Positions 1 through 10,329 of a stretch of 64,000 nt of DNA are shown one piece after another. Made by a program: the position numbers and the translations under genes. How positions within the stretch are numbered: position 1 is the first letter of the stretch; the number at the start of each line of letters is the position of its first letter. The DNA lies in NCBI GenBank assembly GCA_007644065.1, contig VJWN01000013.1:1331906-1395905 (forward strand). The letters run 5' to 3'. The DNA is from Margaritispora aquatica (lineage: Eukaryota > Ascomycota > Leotiomycetes > Helotiales > Discinellaceae). The notes beneath the pieces are model-generated. The model was given only the letters and a program-made list of their open reading frames with translations. It made no database searches and was not told the DNA's origin.

Positions 1-681
1 AAGTCAACGAGGAGGCGTAATGCCGCGAGAAAGCTAGCCGATACACCTCTCCCTTGGGTCTGAGGAACGCTAAGTGACTTGCTGAGAAAGCTAGGATAGC
101 ATGCATTAAGTATGGAGCATTCTTACAAATGCGAAGGCCGTTTTGCTGAATTATGCGCTGAAATAGAGGTGAGCCTATCCATAGAGTAGTGGTATGCACG
201 AAATGGTTGAGTAGATCTAGTGTGTCGCCTGGTCCGGTGGAGCTCATTTGCCGACACGCAATGCCTGCATCTTCGAGAAATACCATGAGTGGATCGTCAT
301 ATATTTTTGCATCCTGTGGGGAAGAAGAGATAACTGGGCATTGTATATCATGCTTGCCTGAAGTCGTCCACTCGCAACGGACTGAGCCGAGTAGTCTGTT
401 TAGGCACTGGCCACAGCTGGGCCGGGTCTCATCGCACTATTCTCTGCATTAGATGGCTACCCTTATCTTTCAAATCAACTTACTTTAATTTTGCGCCTCC
501 GACAGTTTTGGCATCCTTTTCTGGACTTGGTGTGTGGTTTCCGTGAACGAAAGCCAGGAGTGCTATTTTGATTCGTAGGACCTGCGATAGGTCCAACATT
601 ATGATTGTTCTCATTTATGTTTACCCAAGATGATGGTCCAATGATGGCTGGGCAACAGGATATTTTTATTTGAGGATCCAT
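1..681 (-). CDS. Zn(II)2Cys6 transcription factor, N-terminal part (runs off the left edge)
   Basis: Exon 1 is 484-681 (66 codons) and exon 2 is 1-436, still open at the window edge. The 47-nt intron 437-483 begins GTAAGT and ends AG, phase 0. The splice joins CQNCRRRKIK to CDETRPSCGQC, giving a binuclear zinc cluster C-x2-C-x6-C-x6-C-x2-C-x9-C at about residues 55-85. The last spacing is a little long for the family. Downstream residues (DLLNHFVHTTTLW, YLMHAILAFSASHLAF) resemble the fungal-specific regulatory domain common in C6 factors. The start at 681 is the first ATG in the frame. A nuclear DNA-binding regulator is expected; its targets are unknown. It is divergent from the NmrA-like gene at 1242. 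The family call is firm; the C-terminus lies outside the window. Confidence 0.88.
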
Positions 682-1241
682 CACTGGTAATACACTATGA
701 TAGACTTGTATATATTGACACAGAGTACTCAAGTGTGTAATGCGATTATGAAGCCAGTACTGGGCCGGTATACTGACCCCAATTTCAGAGAGGTATTGAA
801 ACCGGGAGCTATTTTAGCCACAGCATGTATGCGTTGATAACTTAGCTAGGCACCGGAAACAAAATATTTCGCCGATATTTCGAGTTTTAGAATTTGGTCT
901 CCATTATCAATCAATGACGACAAAGTGCACCGTCCTTAGACCGTGCATTCTCATGCCCTGGAGCTAGTCCAAAAGCGGAGCGTACTCGCTTCTCAACCGC
1001 CTTCCACCCAATGATATCCACGGTGCTCTCTCAATTTCCCCACTGTGAACTATGCCACATCGAGAGCGTACTCGCCTAAGATATGTCTATCATTCTGATG
1101 ATCAGCTCACCTGGCTCATGAATTTCTAAGCTGTGAACAGTTCTTCTTCCTATAAAGTCACAGGCGCTGGAAAGCTGAAGCAAGCTATCCAAAGTCCACT
1201 CTTCATTGTCTGGTGAATTTCCTCTAATAATTATACTCAAT
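682..1241. promoter_or_regulatory. Shared divergent intergenic region (bidirectional promoter candidate)
   Basis: This 560-bp gap separates the start codons of a minus-strand Zn2Cys6 regulator and a plus-strand NmrA-like reductase, so it must hold both promoters. A CGG at 854-856 and a CCG at 872-874 form an inverted CGG-N15-CCG pair. That arrangement is of the type bound by C6 zinc-cluster dimers, but such triplets also occur by chance. No coding sequence was seen. Confidence 0.5.
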
Positions 1242-2174
1242 ATGTCAACTCCAAATACATTCATCGCCGTTGCAGGCGCAGCAGGCAACCTTGGCTCTCT
1301 CATCGCCCTCAACCTGCGCAAGCAAAACATAGCAGTCAAAGCCCTCGTCCGCCCCGGTACTATAGCATCACGCACCTCAGCTCTCCGCAGCGCAGGCGTC
1401 ACAATTACGGAAGTAGACATGAGCGACGTGACAGCCTTGACACAAGCTCTCACCGGCGCAACCACCATCGTTTCCGCACTCCAAGGCCTCAGAGACGTCA
1501 TCATCGGAGTGCAAAGCAATCTCCTCACCGCTGCAATTGACGCAAAAGTGCAGCGCTTCATACCGTCTGATTTCTCGCTTGATTTCACAAAGTGCGAACC
1601 AGGCTCGAACCGAAATCTGGATCTCAGAAGGGATTTCCATAAAGTGCTAGATGCATCGGGCATGAAGTGGACGGGAATCCTGAATGGCGGGTTCATGGAA
1701 TTGCTGACTGCTGGTCAGATTCCACTGATCAACGAGAGGTGGCATCGCGTCATGTACTTCGGAAGTGCCGACCAGAAATTGGACTTCACCACCATCCCTG
1801 ACACAGCGGCATACACGGCTGCTGTAGCAGCAGACCCAAGGCCAACACCGCGTCTGCTTCGTATTGCTGGAGATTCTTTCAGCTCAAAGGAGTTGGCTGC
1901 CACTGTGACACGTGTGCGTGGAGAGACGTACACGCCTATGTGGAATGGAAGTGTCGGATTCGTGCGTGTGATGATTTCAGTCTTGAAGTTCTTTATTGGT
2001 GGTGTGGAAGATAAGGTGTTTCCTCCCTGGCAGGGAATGCAGTACTTGGAGAATATGGTTTCGGGGAAGGGGAAGCTGGATCCGTTGGATAATGATAGGT
2101 ATCCCGAGTTGGTTTGGACGACGGCCGAGAAGGCTTTGACAAAAGCGGATGCTGAGAAGTCGAAGACAAAGTAG
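1242..2174 (+). CDS. NmrA-like / isoflavone-reductase-like NAD(P)-binding protein
   Basis: Intronless gene of 310 aa. The N-terminus has the dinucleotide-binding glycine motif GAAGNLG at residues 9-15 after a short beta strand (FIAVA), then VKALVRPG, as expected for an atypical short-chain dehydrogenase fold of the NmrA/isoflavone reductase family. RFIPSDFSLD at about residues 107-116 is the usual family segment after the fourth strand. Members are either cytosolic NAD(P)H-dependent reductases of small aromatic compounds or redox-sensing regulators; the sequence does not decide between them. The start at 1242 was chosen because it has a good context (A at -3) and sits just before the first strand; no ATG lies further upstream in frame. 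Divergent with the C6 regulator at 1-681, which may control it (inference). Confidence 0.9.
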   Translation: MSTPNTFIAVAGAAGNLGSLIALNLRKQNIAVKALVRPGTIASRTSALRSAGVTITEVDMSDVTALTQALTGATTIVSALQGLRDVIIGVQSNLLTAAIDAKVQRFIPSDFSLDFTKCEPGSNRNLDLRRDFHKVLDASGMKWTGILNGGFMELLTAGQIPLINERWHRVMYFGSADQKLDFTTIPDTAAYTAAVAADPRPTPRLLRIAGDSFSSKELAATVTRVRGETYTPMWNGSVGFVRVMISVLKFFIGGVEDKVFPPWQGMQYLENMVSGKGKLDPLDNDRYPELVWTTAEKALTKADAEKSKTK

Positions 2175-2586
2175 TGGAAGAGTTATACTCTAGACCATTA
2201 GGCTTCATGTGTTGTGAAATGGCGCGAGATAGTTACCTGATTGTAGGTTATTCTAATAGACCAATGATGGAATTTTTGTTGTTAAGGAGTCCAAGCCTGT
2301 TTAGCTGAGAGTGTCTTATTGGAAGGGCGATTGGAAGATATAATTCGATAAATAGGAAACAACTAGCATTTTCTGTAACGAAGTCTGCTTTGTGACTTAG
2401 AATTTTATTAGACTAACAGATGAGACCAAGTATAGGAAACAAAAATTGAAAGTATTAGGGAAAAATGAATCTGATCATGTTTTGATTTCACCGTAAAATA
2501 TTAATATCGAAAGCCAGCTGCACCTTACATTTCCCATCGAATCATAATCAACCAGAACTAAATATCTTATAAATGTTCCGTCCACC
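2175..2586. other. Convergent intergenic region, 3' flanks
   Basis: 412 bp between the stop codons of the NmrA-like gene and ATG17, which point toward each other. It is AT-richer than the flanking genes, as expected for 3' UTRs and polyadenylation regions. Nothing else recognised. Confidence 0.6.
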
Positions 2587-4182
2587 TCACCTATCTGCTT
2601 TCTGTCTCTCTCGACTTCTCCGCTCAGCGTTGTCAACGACGGACTTACCAAGCTCAGGGATTGAACTCTCTGTCTTCTCTAGTCCACCGAGTGGGGCAAA
2701 TTCATACTTACGTGGGGCGACGTTAATGTTTGCCCATAGATCCACAGGTAGGTACTCGCCAACATCAAGTCGGAAGCCCTCACGCTCTTGCAGATCTTGC
2801 TCGTGCACCTTGTCAACCTGTTCCATCGCCTTTCGCATTATGCTCTTCACTTTATCTTCGCTTGCCTTCCTTCTGTGCACCTCAATGAGCAGTCCATCGT
2901 ATGAGCCTTGATAATTCTCGTAGAAGGTACGCATAGATTCCAGGTCATTGAGCTGATGTTGAATGTTGAGCTTTATGTCTTCCCAACGAGCACGGAAATT
3001 TTGACTTGCAATAATGTAACTGGGGAGACGATTGCTGACTCCATCCAAAATAAGATAAGCGTTTGTTGTTTCAATATGCGTGTTGTTGAGACTCGTCACG
3101 TAATCTATGATAGCCTCGTGCTTTACCTCCATTTCGTTCAAATAATCTCCAAGTTCCATAACTACGTCATCGACCTGACTGGCATCTTCCTCGAGCACTC
3201 TGAGCATCTCTATTCTCTCTTCTTCCGAAACAGGCTCCCCAATTGTCGAATCGTTCTCAGTTGCCATTACTCCAGAGACTGAGACATGCTCAGCGTCTGC
3301 TGGTTGAGAGTTTGCAGCTTTCCGGACAGCTGCATAACCTCCTTCCGTATGCCGTATTGCGTTTACACAAAGATCGAAATGGTTAACTAAAGATTCAAGG
3401 AGGGTTGCCATCCCTTGTGCGTTTGTTTCGAGCGAGTGAAGGTGTTCTGGTATTGGAGAGGAGTTGTCATCGTCTGTCCTTGACGTGGTTGGGGAGGATT
3501 TCATGGCAGACTTGAGAGCTCGAAGATCATCGTCGTAGGACAGAATTGATGTATCAAACTTTGTCTGAGCTTCCTGCGGGATTGTTAGGTGCTGCTTCCT
3601 GCTTGACAGACTTACCGTACGTTTGCTTCTCGGATTGACTCTTTTAATACATCCCGCATTGTCTCTACACTATCCTGGTCTACGAAATCAAGAAGATTTC
3701 TGGGACTCTCGTCCTTTGGTCGGAAAGCAGCCTCTACCATGGTTGTTCTCAAAATGTCCATTGTCGACTCTAACCTGGCATTGGCCGCATCCAAAGTCTT
3801 GATTACACTCTACATCTCATTAGCATAGTCTTTATAGCATGCTAGCAAAATAACATGCCTTGAATTCCCTCTGCCCTTCTTTATACACCCCTTCTATCCC
3901 ATCCCGCACCTTCCTCAACACCTTGACTTGCTCTGCAATTCCACTTCGCAGAAATTCGGTTCGGGCGTGTAAAACCACGCTCTCCTCCAAAGCTCCCCGC
4001 GCGGATGTCACAATCTCGTTGCCGCGCCAAACCGTGCTGATTGAAGAGAGAGATCGCTTTGCAGCAAGTAAATGGGATACGAGGGTTTCGATTGACGGGT
4101 CTTGATGTGACAAGGAATGGGCCTGGGAATTGGAGGGTGACAATGAAGCCTGGCTTCGATTGAGGGGAGGTGAAGACGACAT
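2587..4182 (-). CDS. atg17: Autophagy-related protein 17 (ATG17), selective/bulk autophagy scaffold
   Basis: Three exons: 3859-4182, 3621-3809 and 2587-3573, encoding 499 aa. The N-terminal part (SIETLVSHLLAAKRSLSSIS, VWRGNEIVTSARGALEESVV) and the exon-2 segment TTMVEAAFRP..LLDFVDQDSVE are characteristic of filamentous-fungal ATG17, as is MATLLESLVNHFDLCVNAI in exon 3. ATG17 is a cytosolic, largely helical protein that forms the scaffold of the Atg1 kinase complex at the phagophore assembly site. Intron 3810-3858 appears to use a GC donor (AAG/GCATGT) and a TAG acceptor, with TGCTAATG as branch site, because no GT alternative keeps the frame. Intron 3574-3620 uses GTACGG instead of the stronger GTAAGT six bases on, again for frame. 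Start at 4182 fits the family; earlier codons in this frame are not family-like. Confidence 0.93.
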
Positions 4183-5728
4183 AACGATGAGCTTGAGGGC
4201 AATTTCACACCTTCGTGGAGCAGCTGGCAACCTATATGGGAGATAGCTGATTACCCACCTGGTCCGGATGGGAGTGTACGTCGTCGTATATTTGGTGATT
4301 GAGCTCACAATGATGCAGATGTGATGCTTGAGCTTGTCCGGCAGCCTGATTGTGACCAGAGCGCACTCATTTCTGGTTACAAGAGACCAACAACAATCAG
4401 AAGACTTGAGATCTGAGGAGGACTTCTTGATTTCCTCTCGAGAGACTTTACCTCACCTTTTCACTTGCAAGTATGCTAATGCATCGTATTAAATATATGT
4501 GTTATACCTCATGTCAAAGCCCGAGTGGACTACCGACTATTTGCTTCCTTGATTTATTGCAATGTTACCATGCTGCTAGTCTCTTACACGTTTTATTTTA
4601 TCTAGTGTATATGCCATACAATCTAATTAGAGGATCATACTTGAGCATAATAATTTTACCTAAAGTTATGATTCTTCATCTTTGAATTTTAATTCGATGT
4701 CCAACGCGTCTGTTGCTTTCAGGCTTGAAGCTAGAGCACAGCGCTACAACAACATCTTCTGTATATGAAGCAAGATAGCTACGCTAATGTGCCTGCTGTC
4801 GAGAACTAAATACCACTAAATTTATTTCTTCAGTGGTGTGGGCAAATGGAAAGCCTACTCTACAGCATTACATGAGCTTTTCACAACAGCGAAAGCAACA
4901 TTGTAAGTAGCACTGCTTTGAGGGCTACAGTCCCACGCCATCATTGGTTTCCATGGAATCTCTTCTCTTACGATCGAAACATTTTCATTGGAAGACGAGA
5001 AAAGGAAATAGTTGGACGGGTTTCTGCGAGATGCAGGTCAAGGTGCATTTTCCCTCCCCTCACAGCCAGCTTAGCCACAACGGCAGTTTTGTGCCAAGAT
5101 CAAGATCATGCAGGCGGATGATCCGCAGTGCATCCCCCATATATTTTTTTGTCTCGGCGGTCCCGCTGCAACTATTTCAGCCTTCAATCCCAGCAGATTG
5201 TTTGACTTTATTGTGTTGTTTACTTTACCTTGAATTAAATTATCGCTGGGATCAGCCGAATTAGAAATATTGCTATGTGTATCTTGTAAACAAGAGCTTT
5301 CCGTAGAGTTCAAATGACAGTGGAGACACAAACAGGAACAGTCAACAGGTGTTGTCACTTCGTATTGCTGCGCAAATCCAGATCGTCGTGCATAATTCAG
5401 CCTCCGCATCAACCCCGAATCCTCATCCGAAGTATCGGTACACTAAAGATCAAGTCATGTTCTAATTTTGGTCCTATAATTGGGAATTTCCATGTCATAC
5501 CAAGTGCTGGCAGGTGTTGCCAAGCTAAATCCTTGGCTCTGAGTTCGTATTTTGACTTCCACCAACGTATCTGAAGGCGACTTCAATTCTCTGATTTTAC
5601 ATAAAATATCGAAATCGCCAGTCATATTTTCGTTCATAGTCCAACAGAGTAGATAAGTTCTTCCACAGCTGTTAACCTGCACAAGCATCCACCTGAATAA
5701 CTCAAACACTTTCGTTTCAACCGTTAGC
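4183..5728. other. Gene-free stretch: ATG17 upstream region and promoter of the secreted protein
   Basis: About 1.5 kb with only short, unrelated open frames that lack family similarity or good splice structure. It must contain the ATG17 promoter (left) and the promoter of the secreted cysteine-rich protein (right). No RNA gene or repeat was recognised. Confidence 0.5.
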
Positions 5729-6468
5729 ATGATTGCCTCATTCTTCATCATCGCACTAGCAGCTTTTGCTTCCGTCCAAGGACAATCTTGCCCAAGCCCC
5801 TCGTCAACCACTGGCACCATCGGATTAGGACAACAGTGTTCATCATCTGCGGAATGCGCAGGCGGTGCGAACTGTTATGCTACCAACTCAGGTTTGATCA
5901 CTAGGTGGTATGTTGAAGAACTTTTGGTGGTCCTAGTCCATACCCGGTTGTCAAGCTGACATATATTTTAGCGGTAACTTCCAAGCAAGCTGTACCAGTA
6001 ATTCGCAGTGTGCTTATAATACCTGTAATAATGGCTTCTGCAATGGATTTCTTCCGTCTGAGTCTTACCTGGCAACCATCTCATCCACCACAAGTGCACC
6101 AGCAGCCACCGGAAGTAGCACCATGGTTTATCTTCCACTCGGAGCAAGTTGTAATCCACAATCAACTCCATGTGCAAATGGAGCCCAGTGTTGGGCCAGT
6201 AACTCTATGCTCCAACTGAGGTACGCAAATCATCTAGCTCTCATTTGACCTTCCTGTTATTTCGTCGTGGTGGAAATTGAGAGTAAGAATATGTGCGTGA
6301 TTACTTTTATACTTACACTTACTCAGATGTGGCAACTTCAACGCCGCGTGTGTCTCGGACGACCAATGTGCTTTCAATATCTGTAATACGGACACGGGGC
6401 TCTGCACAGGTCCGAAGCCATCTGGTTCTATGACCACGATGATTGTGTCTAGCACACCCAAAGCCTGA
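5729..6468 (+). CDS. Small secreted cysteine-rich protein with two tandem 8-Cys modules (candidate effector)
   Basis: Three exons, 5729-5907, 5972-6220 and 6327-6468, give 189 aa. Donors are GTATGT and GTACGC; acceptors are TTTTAG and ACTCAG. Residues 1-19 are a signal peptide (MIASFFIIALAAFASVQG, then Q). The mature protein is two copies of a module of about 58 residues joined by a Ser/Thr/Ala linker. Copy 1 spacing is C-x5-C-x5-C-x10-C-x6-C-x5-C-x4-C-x4-C; copy 2 is C-x6-C-x5-C-x10-C-x6-C-x5-C-x4-C-x6-C. Both copies carry RCGNF at the fourth cysteine, and both introns interrupt the equivalent position just before CGNF, which supports the splice model and an origin by exon duplication. Extracellular location and disulfide folding are expected. 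The family is not recognised; effector, surface protein or adhesin are all possible. Confidence 0.8.
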
Positions 6469-7937
6469 GCCGATATCTGTCTCACTCTCACCGAGTATTG
6501 GTATAAAACAGGGTGAGCAAGACGTCATAGGAGGCTGTTTGGAGGCTGTTTGGTGCATGCGGAGAAGAATGCAAACTGTATTTGTACCATAAAGGCCAAA
6601 AATAACAATGGATACCATAGGATATTCGGGCGGCGTCCTCGGCAGGCTGACAAGATTTAGCAGTATAGAAGTACAGATTGCTCCCCATACAAATATACAT
6701 CCATTAAATTGCTAGCTTCAAGCTTAGAAGTAGCATACCTGGTAGAGTTCCTGATGTCTAAGTGAGGTAATCACAACCATCGAATGGGTGGTCAGAGAGT
6801 TGGACACTTCCCACAAACTTCATTGAAGAGGAAAGGTGGGGTGTGAAATGGATCACTGAGGTGCATACCTTAAGGTAGGTGGAGTGAGATGGAGGTGGAG
6901 TCAGCACCACGTGATAGCTGATTTGGGTGAATTGGACTGGGGTCACTTGAGGACGCATCCCGCGCTTGTTTCAATTGGATTTATCATCAGGACACCCTCT
7001 TTACTCTCATATTCTCTTGTCCTCACAATCTATTCTTCCCACCCACGACACCCACGATAATACCACCACACCCTCCTCGAGGAATTCCCATCAAGCCACG
7101 CTGATCAAATCTACGCCTTGCATATTCCCATATTTCCATCTTTCCAGCTGTCCTGTCCTCCTGGTGTGGTGTGGGGTAAGAGCCGGTGTGCCCTATTGGT
7201 CATTTCGACATGTTTGGAAAAGTCATAGCCGTGCATTAAGGTAAGGTAACAGTCACACCTGGGATGAGGCTGACGTCCAACTGAGCCTGTCCAGTCATCA
7301 GACAGTAGGCTTCCATTTTCTAACGAGTCTTTCTCTGCTTTACAAGCTACATTTCACTCGGTTATCTGGGTTCTGTAGTCAGATTCCAAGTTTGAACCAA
7401 GTTTGGTTACGCTTTTTAGTCGTGGACACGGTGGATACGGATTCTTTTCACCGCGATTATTGCGAAAGGGTGCACGTTTGCCTTGGTTTACGTTGCTGTA
7501 TGTGCATTTTACGAGAGGTGAGGACGTGGAATGGAGGTGTGTCTCACACATGTGATTCACAACCGATTATCCGCACTCGCCGAGAGAGGCGCATGAACGC
7601 CCTTTTGGGCGCGCCTTTTTGATAGTCTACGCTGATGTGACTACAGCCTCTTATCCAGGCTTCTGCATGACTGGAGGAGCTGTTCGTCTATTTATCTTCC
7701 ATGCACCCACCACTTTCACACTCTTCCTACGTTTGCTCTTCATTCGAGTCCCACTTGTCTTACAGTCGACGGCTCATAGACTTTCACTTTTGACATTCTC
7801 CCTTTCTCTCGTTTAAGCCCGAGTAGTCGAAGAAGTAGGAATACATAGACCGGCTTCGAGCCGGGCATCCCAGGGTTTGCTCGGGAATACGCACATTTAC
7901 AACCATACAACACCACAACAAGATACCGTCCTTCAAG
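6469..7937. other. Gene-free stretch: long upstream region of the 7938 gene
   Basis: About 1.5 kb without a convincing gene. It is rich in short pyrimidine runs on the plus strand from about 7000 to 7930 (for example CACCCTCTTTACTCTC), typical of fungal promoters and leaders. A 12-bp perfect palindrome, TACCTTAAGGTA, lies at 6866-6877. Several small open frames here have no features of real genes. Confidence 0.5.
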
Positions 7938-8651
7938 ATGCCTTTCAATGAACCTCAACGTCGAGACTCATGGCCACCTGCTCTTACTCGAGTCCAGTCC
8001 AACTCAGTCATCGTGGACGAAATCTCCGATGCCATAGACGACAATCCGTTCTCATTCTTCCTCACTTCACCCACCGATGTTGAAGGTGAGATCGATGACT
8101 TTTTCTCTGACGAGGATTTCGACCTCGACGCTGGTATTGAGACGCCCGATTCTGCTCGCTCCCCAGTACGAGAGATCTCACCATCATCCCTCCAGCGCGA
8201 TCGACTCTCACCAACCATAAAAGATGACGATGAGGAGGATGAGGACTACGACTATGGTCTCGCGATGCCATTGTCTCTCAAGGATTTCAGCCAGAAGCAT
8301 ACTTCGATCCGTAAGAGGAATCAGGAGCAAGCAGCCAAGGATGGCCTGGGATTAGGCATCACATTAGGCCAAGCTCAGTTGGCAGCTAGGGGACGAGCAC
8401 AGGTGCGCTTGGTGCCTAATCGAGGCGCAAGAGGCAGAGGCCAGACACGTAGCTTGAGCATTAGAAGGAAGCAGAGCTGGAGAGAGCCAAGCCCTGAGAT
8501 ATTTACGATTGATGAGGAGAAAGAGTGTGATGAGATGGAGGAGGAGAGGTTCTCGGCTAGTGTGCCGGGCACGGGCATGATTGGTTTGAACGAGAAGACT
8601 CGACCGATGGATATTCCTAAGCCGAAGAAGAGGGTTCATTGGGCTGTTTGA
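7938..8651 (+). CDS. Hypothetical acidic, disordered protein (237 aa)
   Basis: Single-exon frame of 237 aa with a good start context (AAG ATG). No enzymatic domain is recognised. The first 100 residues are acidic (DDFFSDEDFDLD; DDDEEDEDYDYG), followed by a Gln/Arg/Gly-rich middle (GRAQVRLVPNRGARGRGQ) and a basic tail ending KPKKRVHWAV. There is no signal peptide or membrane segment. The composition suggests an intrinsically disordered nuclear or cytosolic protein; the terminal KPKKRVHWAV is basic and could serve as a nuclear localisation or docking motif, or resemble the K/R-V-x-W/F docking motif of protein phosphatase 1. These roles are inferences. The long open frame with normal codon use, in an otherwise stop-rich area, is the reason for calling it a gene. 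Confidence 0.7.
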   Translation: MPFNEPQRRDSWPPALTRVQSNSVIVDEISDAIDDNPFSFFLTSPTDVEGEIDDFFSDEDFDLDAGIETPDSARSPVREISPSSLQRDRLSPTIKDDDEEDEDYDYGLAMPLSLKDFSQKHTSIRKRNQEQAAKDGLGLGITLGQAQLAARGRAQVRLVPNRGARGRGQTRSLSIRRKQSWREPSPEIFTIDEEKECDEMEEERFSASVPGTGMIGLNEKTRPMDIPKPKKRVHWAV

Positions 8652-10329
8652 TTGACCATGGAGGTTTAGATCGTGGGTTTCATAGTGATTGCATCTCATT
8701 GGAGTTCGGCATGGTCGTTAGGGATGCATTGGGTGGATGGGATCTACTTATTTTTACGCGTTTCCACATTGTTTCGAGGATCTTCTGTTACGAGATCTCT
8801 CATTGTTTTGCATGCATGGATTTTGGTAGGGGTTGGAGGCTACTTCGTTCTGTTTTGGACGGACAGACTGGTACTGTCCTTGGGTTTGGAACGGCATAGG
8901 GATAAAGCAAGGACGGGATGGACTTTGGATTTGCATTGCTATTATAGCATAGATACCAGACTGGAAGTGTCCCACGACACAACCTCATCTCTCAGGGGAT
9001 ATTGCATTGCTTTGGGCGAGTACATCACTTAATACTCACGCATAAATATACACACATTCAGATTGCATGATCTCGTTCATCCATACAACTTTCTTATCTT
9101 GTTATTGAATCTCTCTTTCACCTTTATGAATTTTTCGACTTGTAAGAAATTAACATTGATGACAGCTCTAGCAAGCGATGTAGTGGATGGTCTAGACAAG
9201 TCTCCATCATTTGTGGAATCATTTGTGGAGGAGGGGGGTGTCTTGAAAATTGCAGATTCCCCTCATCGTGGCGTATTCTAGACTTTTCTTCAAGTCGACC
9301 TGCCACCCATTGGACAAAAGAGAAGAACTGGTCTCCTGCCAAACATATCTTGGCACACCTGATACTGTCACTAAAAGTCACTTGAAACCGAGAAACTAGT
9401 ACGGCTTTGGTATGTGCGGGGTGTATCAGTTGAAAAGTTGCGTCAACCACTACCTAGTTGAGAGTATGACATTCGGTATGCTGAAATTTGCTGAAATTCG
9501 TTGCGATGTTTCGATTAAGAGTAAGGTACCTAGGTAGGGTAGGATAGTTTTCAAAGAGAAGAGGATATTGCAACATCTATCCACTCCGAGGTGACTTATA
9601 ACTCAATATCTAAGGTATCGTATTGAATTGCTTGCAAATTCTTATTCATCATTTTTCATCAAGGTACCTTACCTCATGTCGCCTTCTTGCGTGCTAAATA
9701 GCTTGAGCACGCAACTTGTGCCTGAATTCTCAGGTGGATGGCCCCGTCCACGACCACTTTTCAAGGGTCCTTTCAAGCTCAAGCCTCAAATTCAGATCAA
9801 CATGCGCCCACTTCAATTGCCTTCAACAGCTCTGTACAAATCCTCCAGTATTTCAACAAGTTCAGCAAAAGATCGAGAGAGAAAAAATACCGCAGCAGAA
9901 GCAAAAAGGTGCCTGCAAGATCGAACGTGGGCTGAAGTGAGACCAAATCGAATTGTCAACCACTAAACGACCGCATTTGCGCCTCTCTGACCGAGATCGA
10001 GGTAGACCCCCAACGGAGATTCCTACCGAGCACGCAATCGCATTCAATTCTGTGCAAGGCGCAACACAAGTATTAATCTTTCGACGGCCAGGGAGGAAGT
10101 TCATGCCCAGATGGAAGGGTGCTGGATGGTGTGATTCTACGGTACCTCATTGCATCGACTTATTCCTGCTTGGGACTTTGAAGAGATTTTGTATTCCTCT
10201 GGGACTTTACTCGATTCAAGTTGGGCATGTCAATTTGACTGGCGTTTCTGTCGCCTTTCCTCCCTTGTCTTGACGCGAACCGAAACCGACTCAATTCGAA
10301 AGCATCGGACGAACCTGGAGGGCACGATT
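8652..10329. other. Gene-free stretch: 3' flank of the acidic protein gene and leader/promoter of the SconB-like gene
   Basis: About 1.7 kb with overlapping small open frames in several phases and no recognised protein. The right part probably contains the SconB-like promoter and a 5' UTR. A perfect AAGGTACCTT palindrome sits at 9661-9670, and related GGTACCT/CCTAGGTAGG words occur around 9525-9545. Confidence 0.45.

Noticed and set aside
9628..9966. Small frames before the SconB-like gene considered as an extra exon
   Set aside because: No in-frame ATG or splice pair links them to the conserved SconB N-terminus; they are left as leader or promoter.
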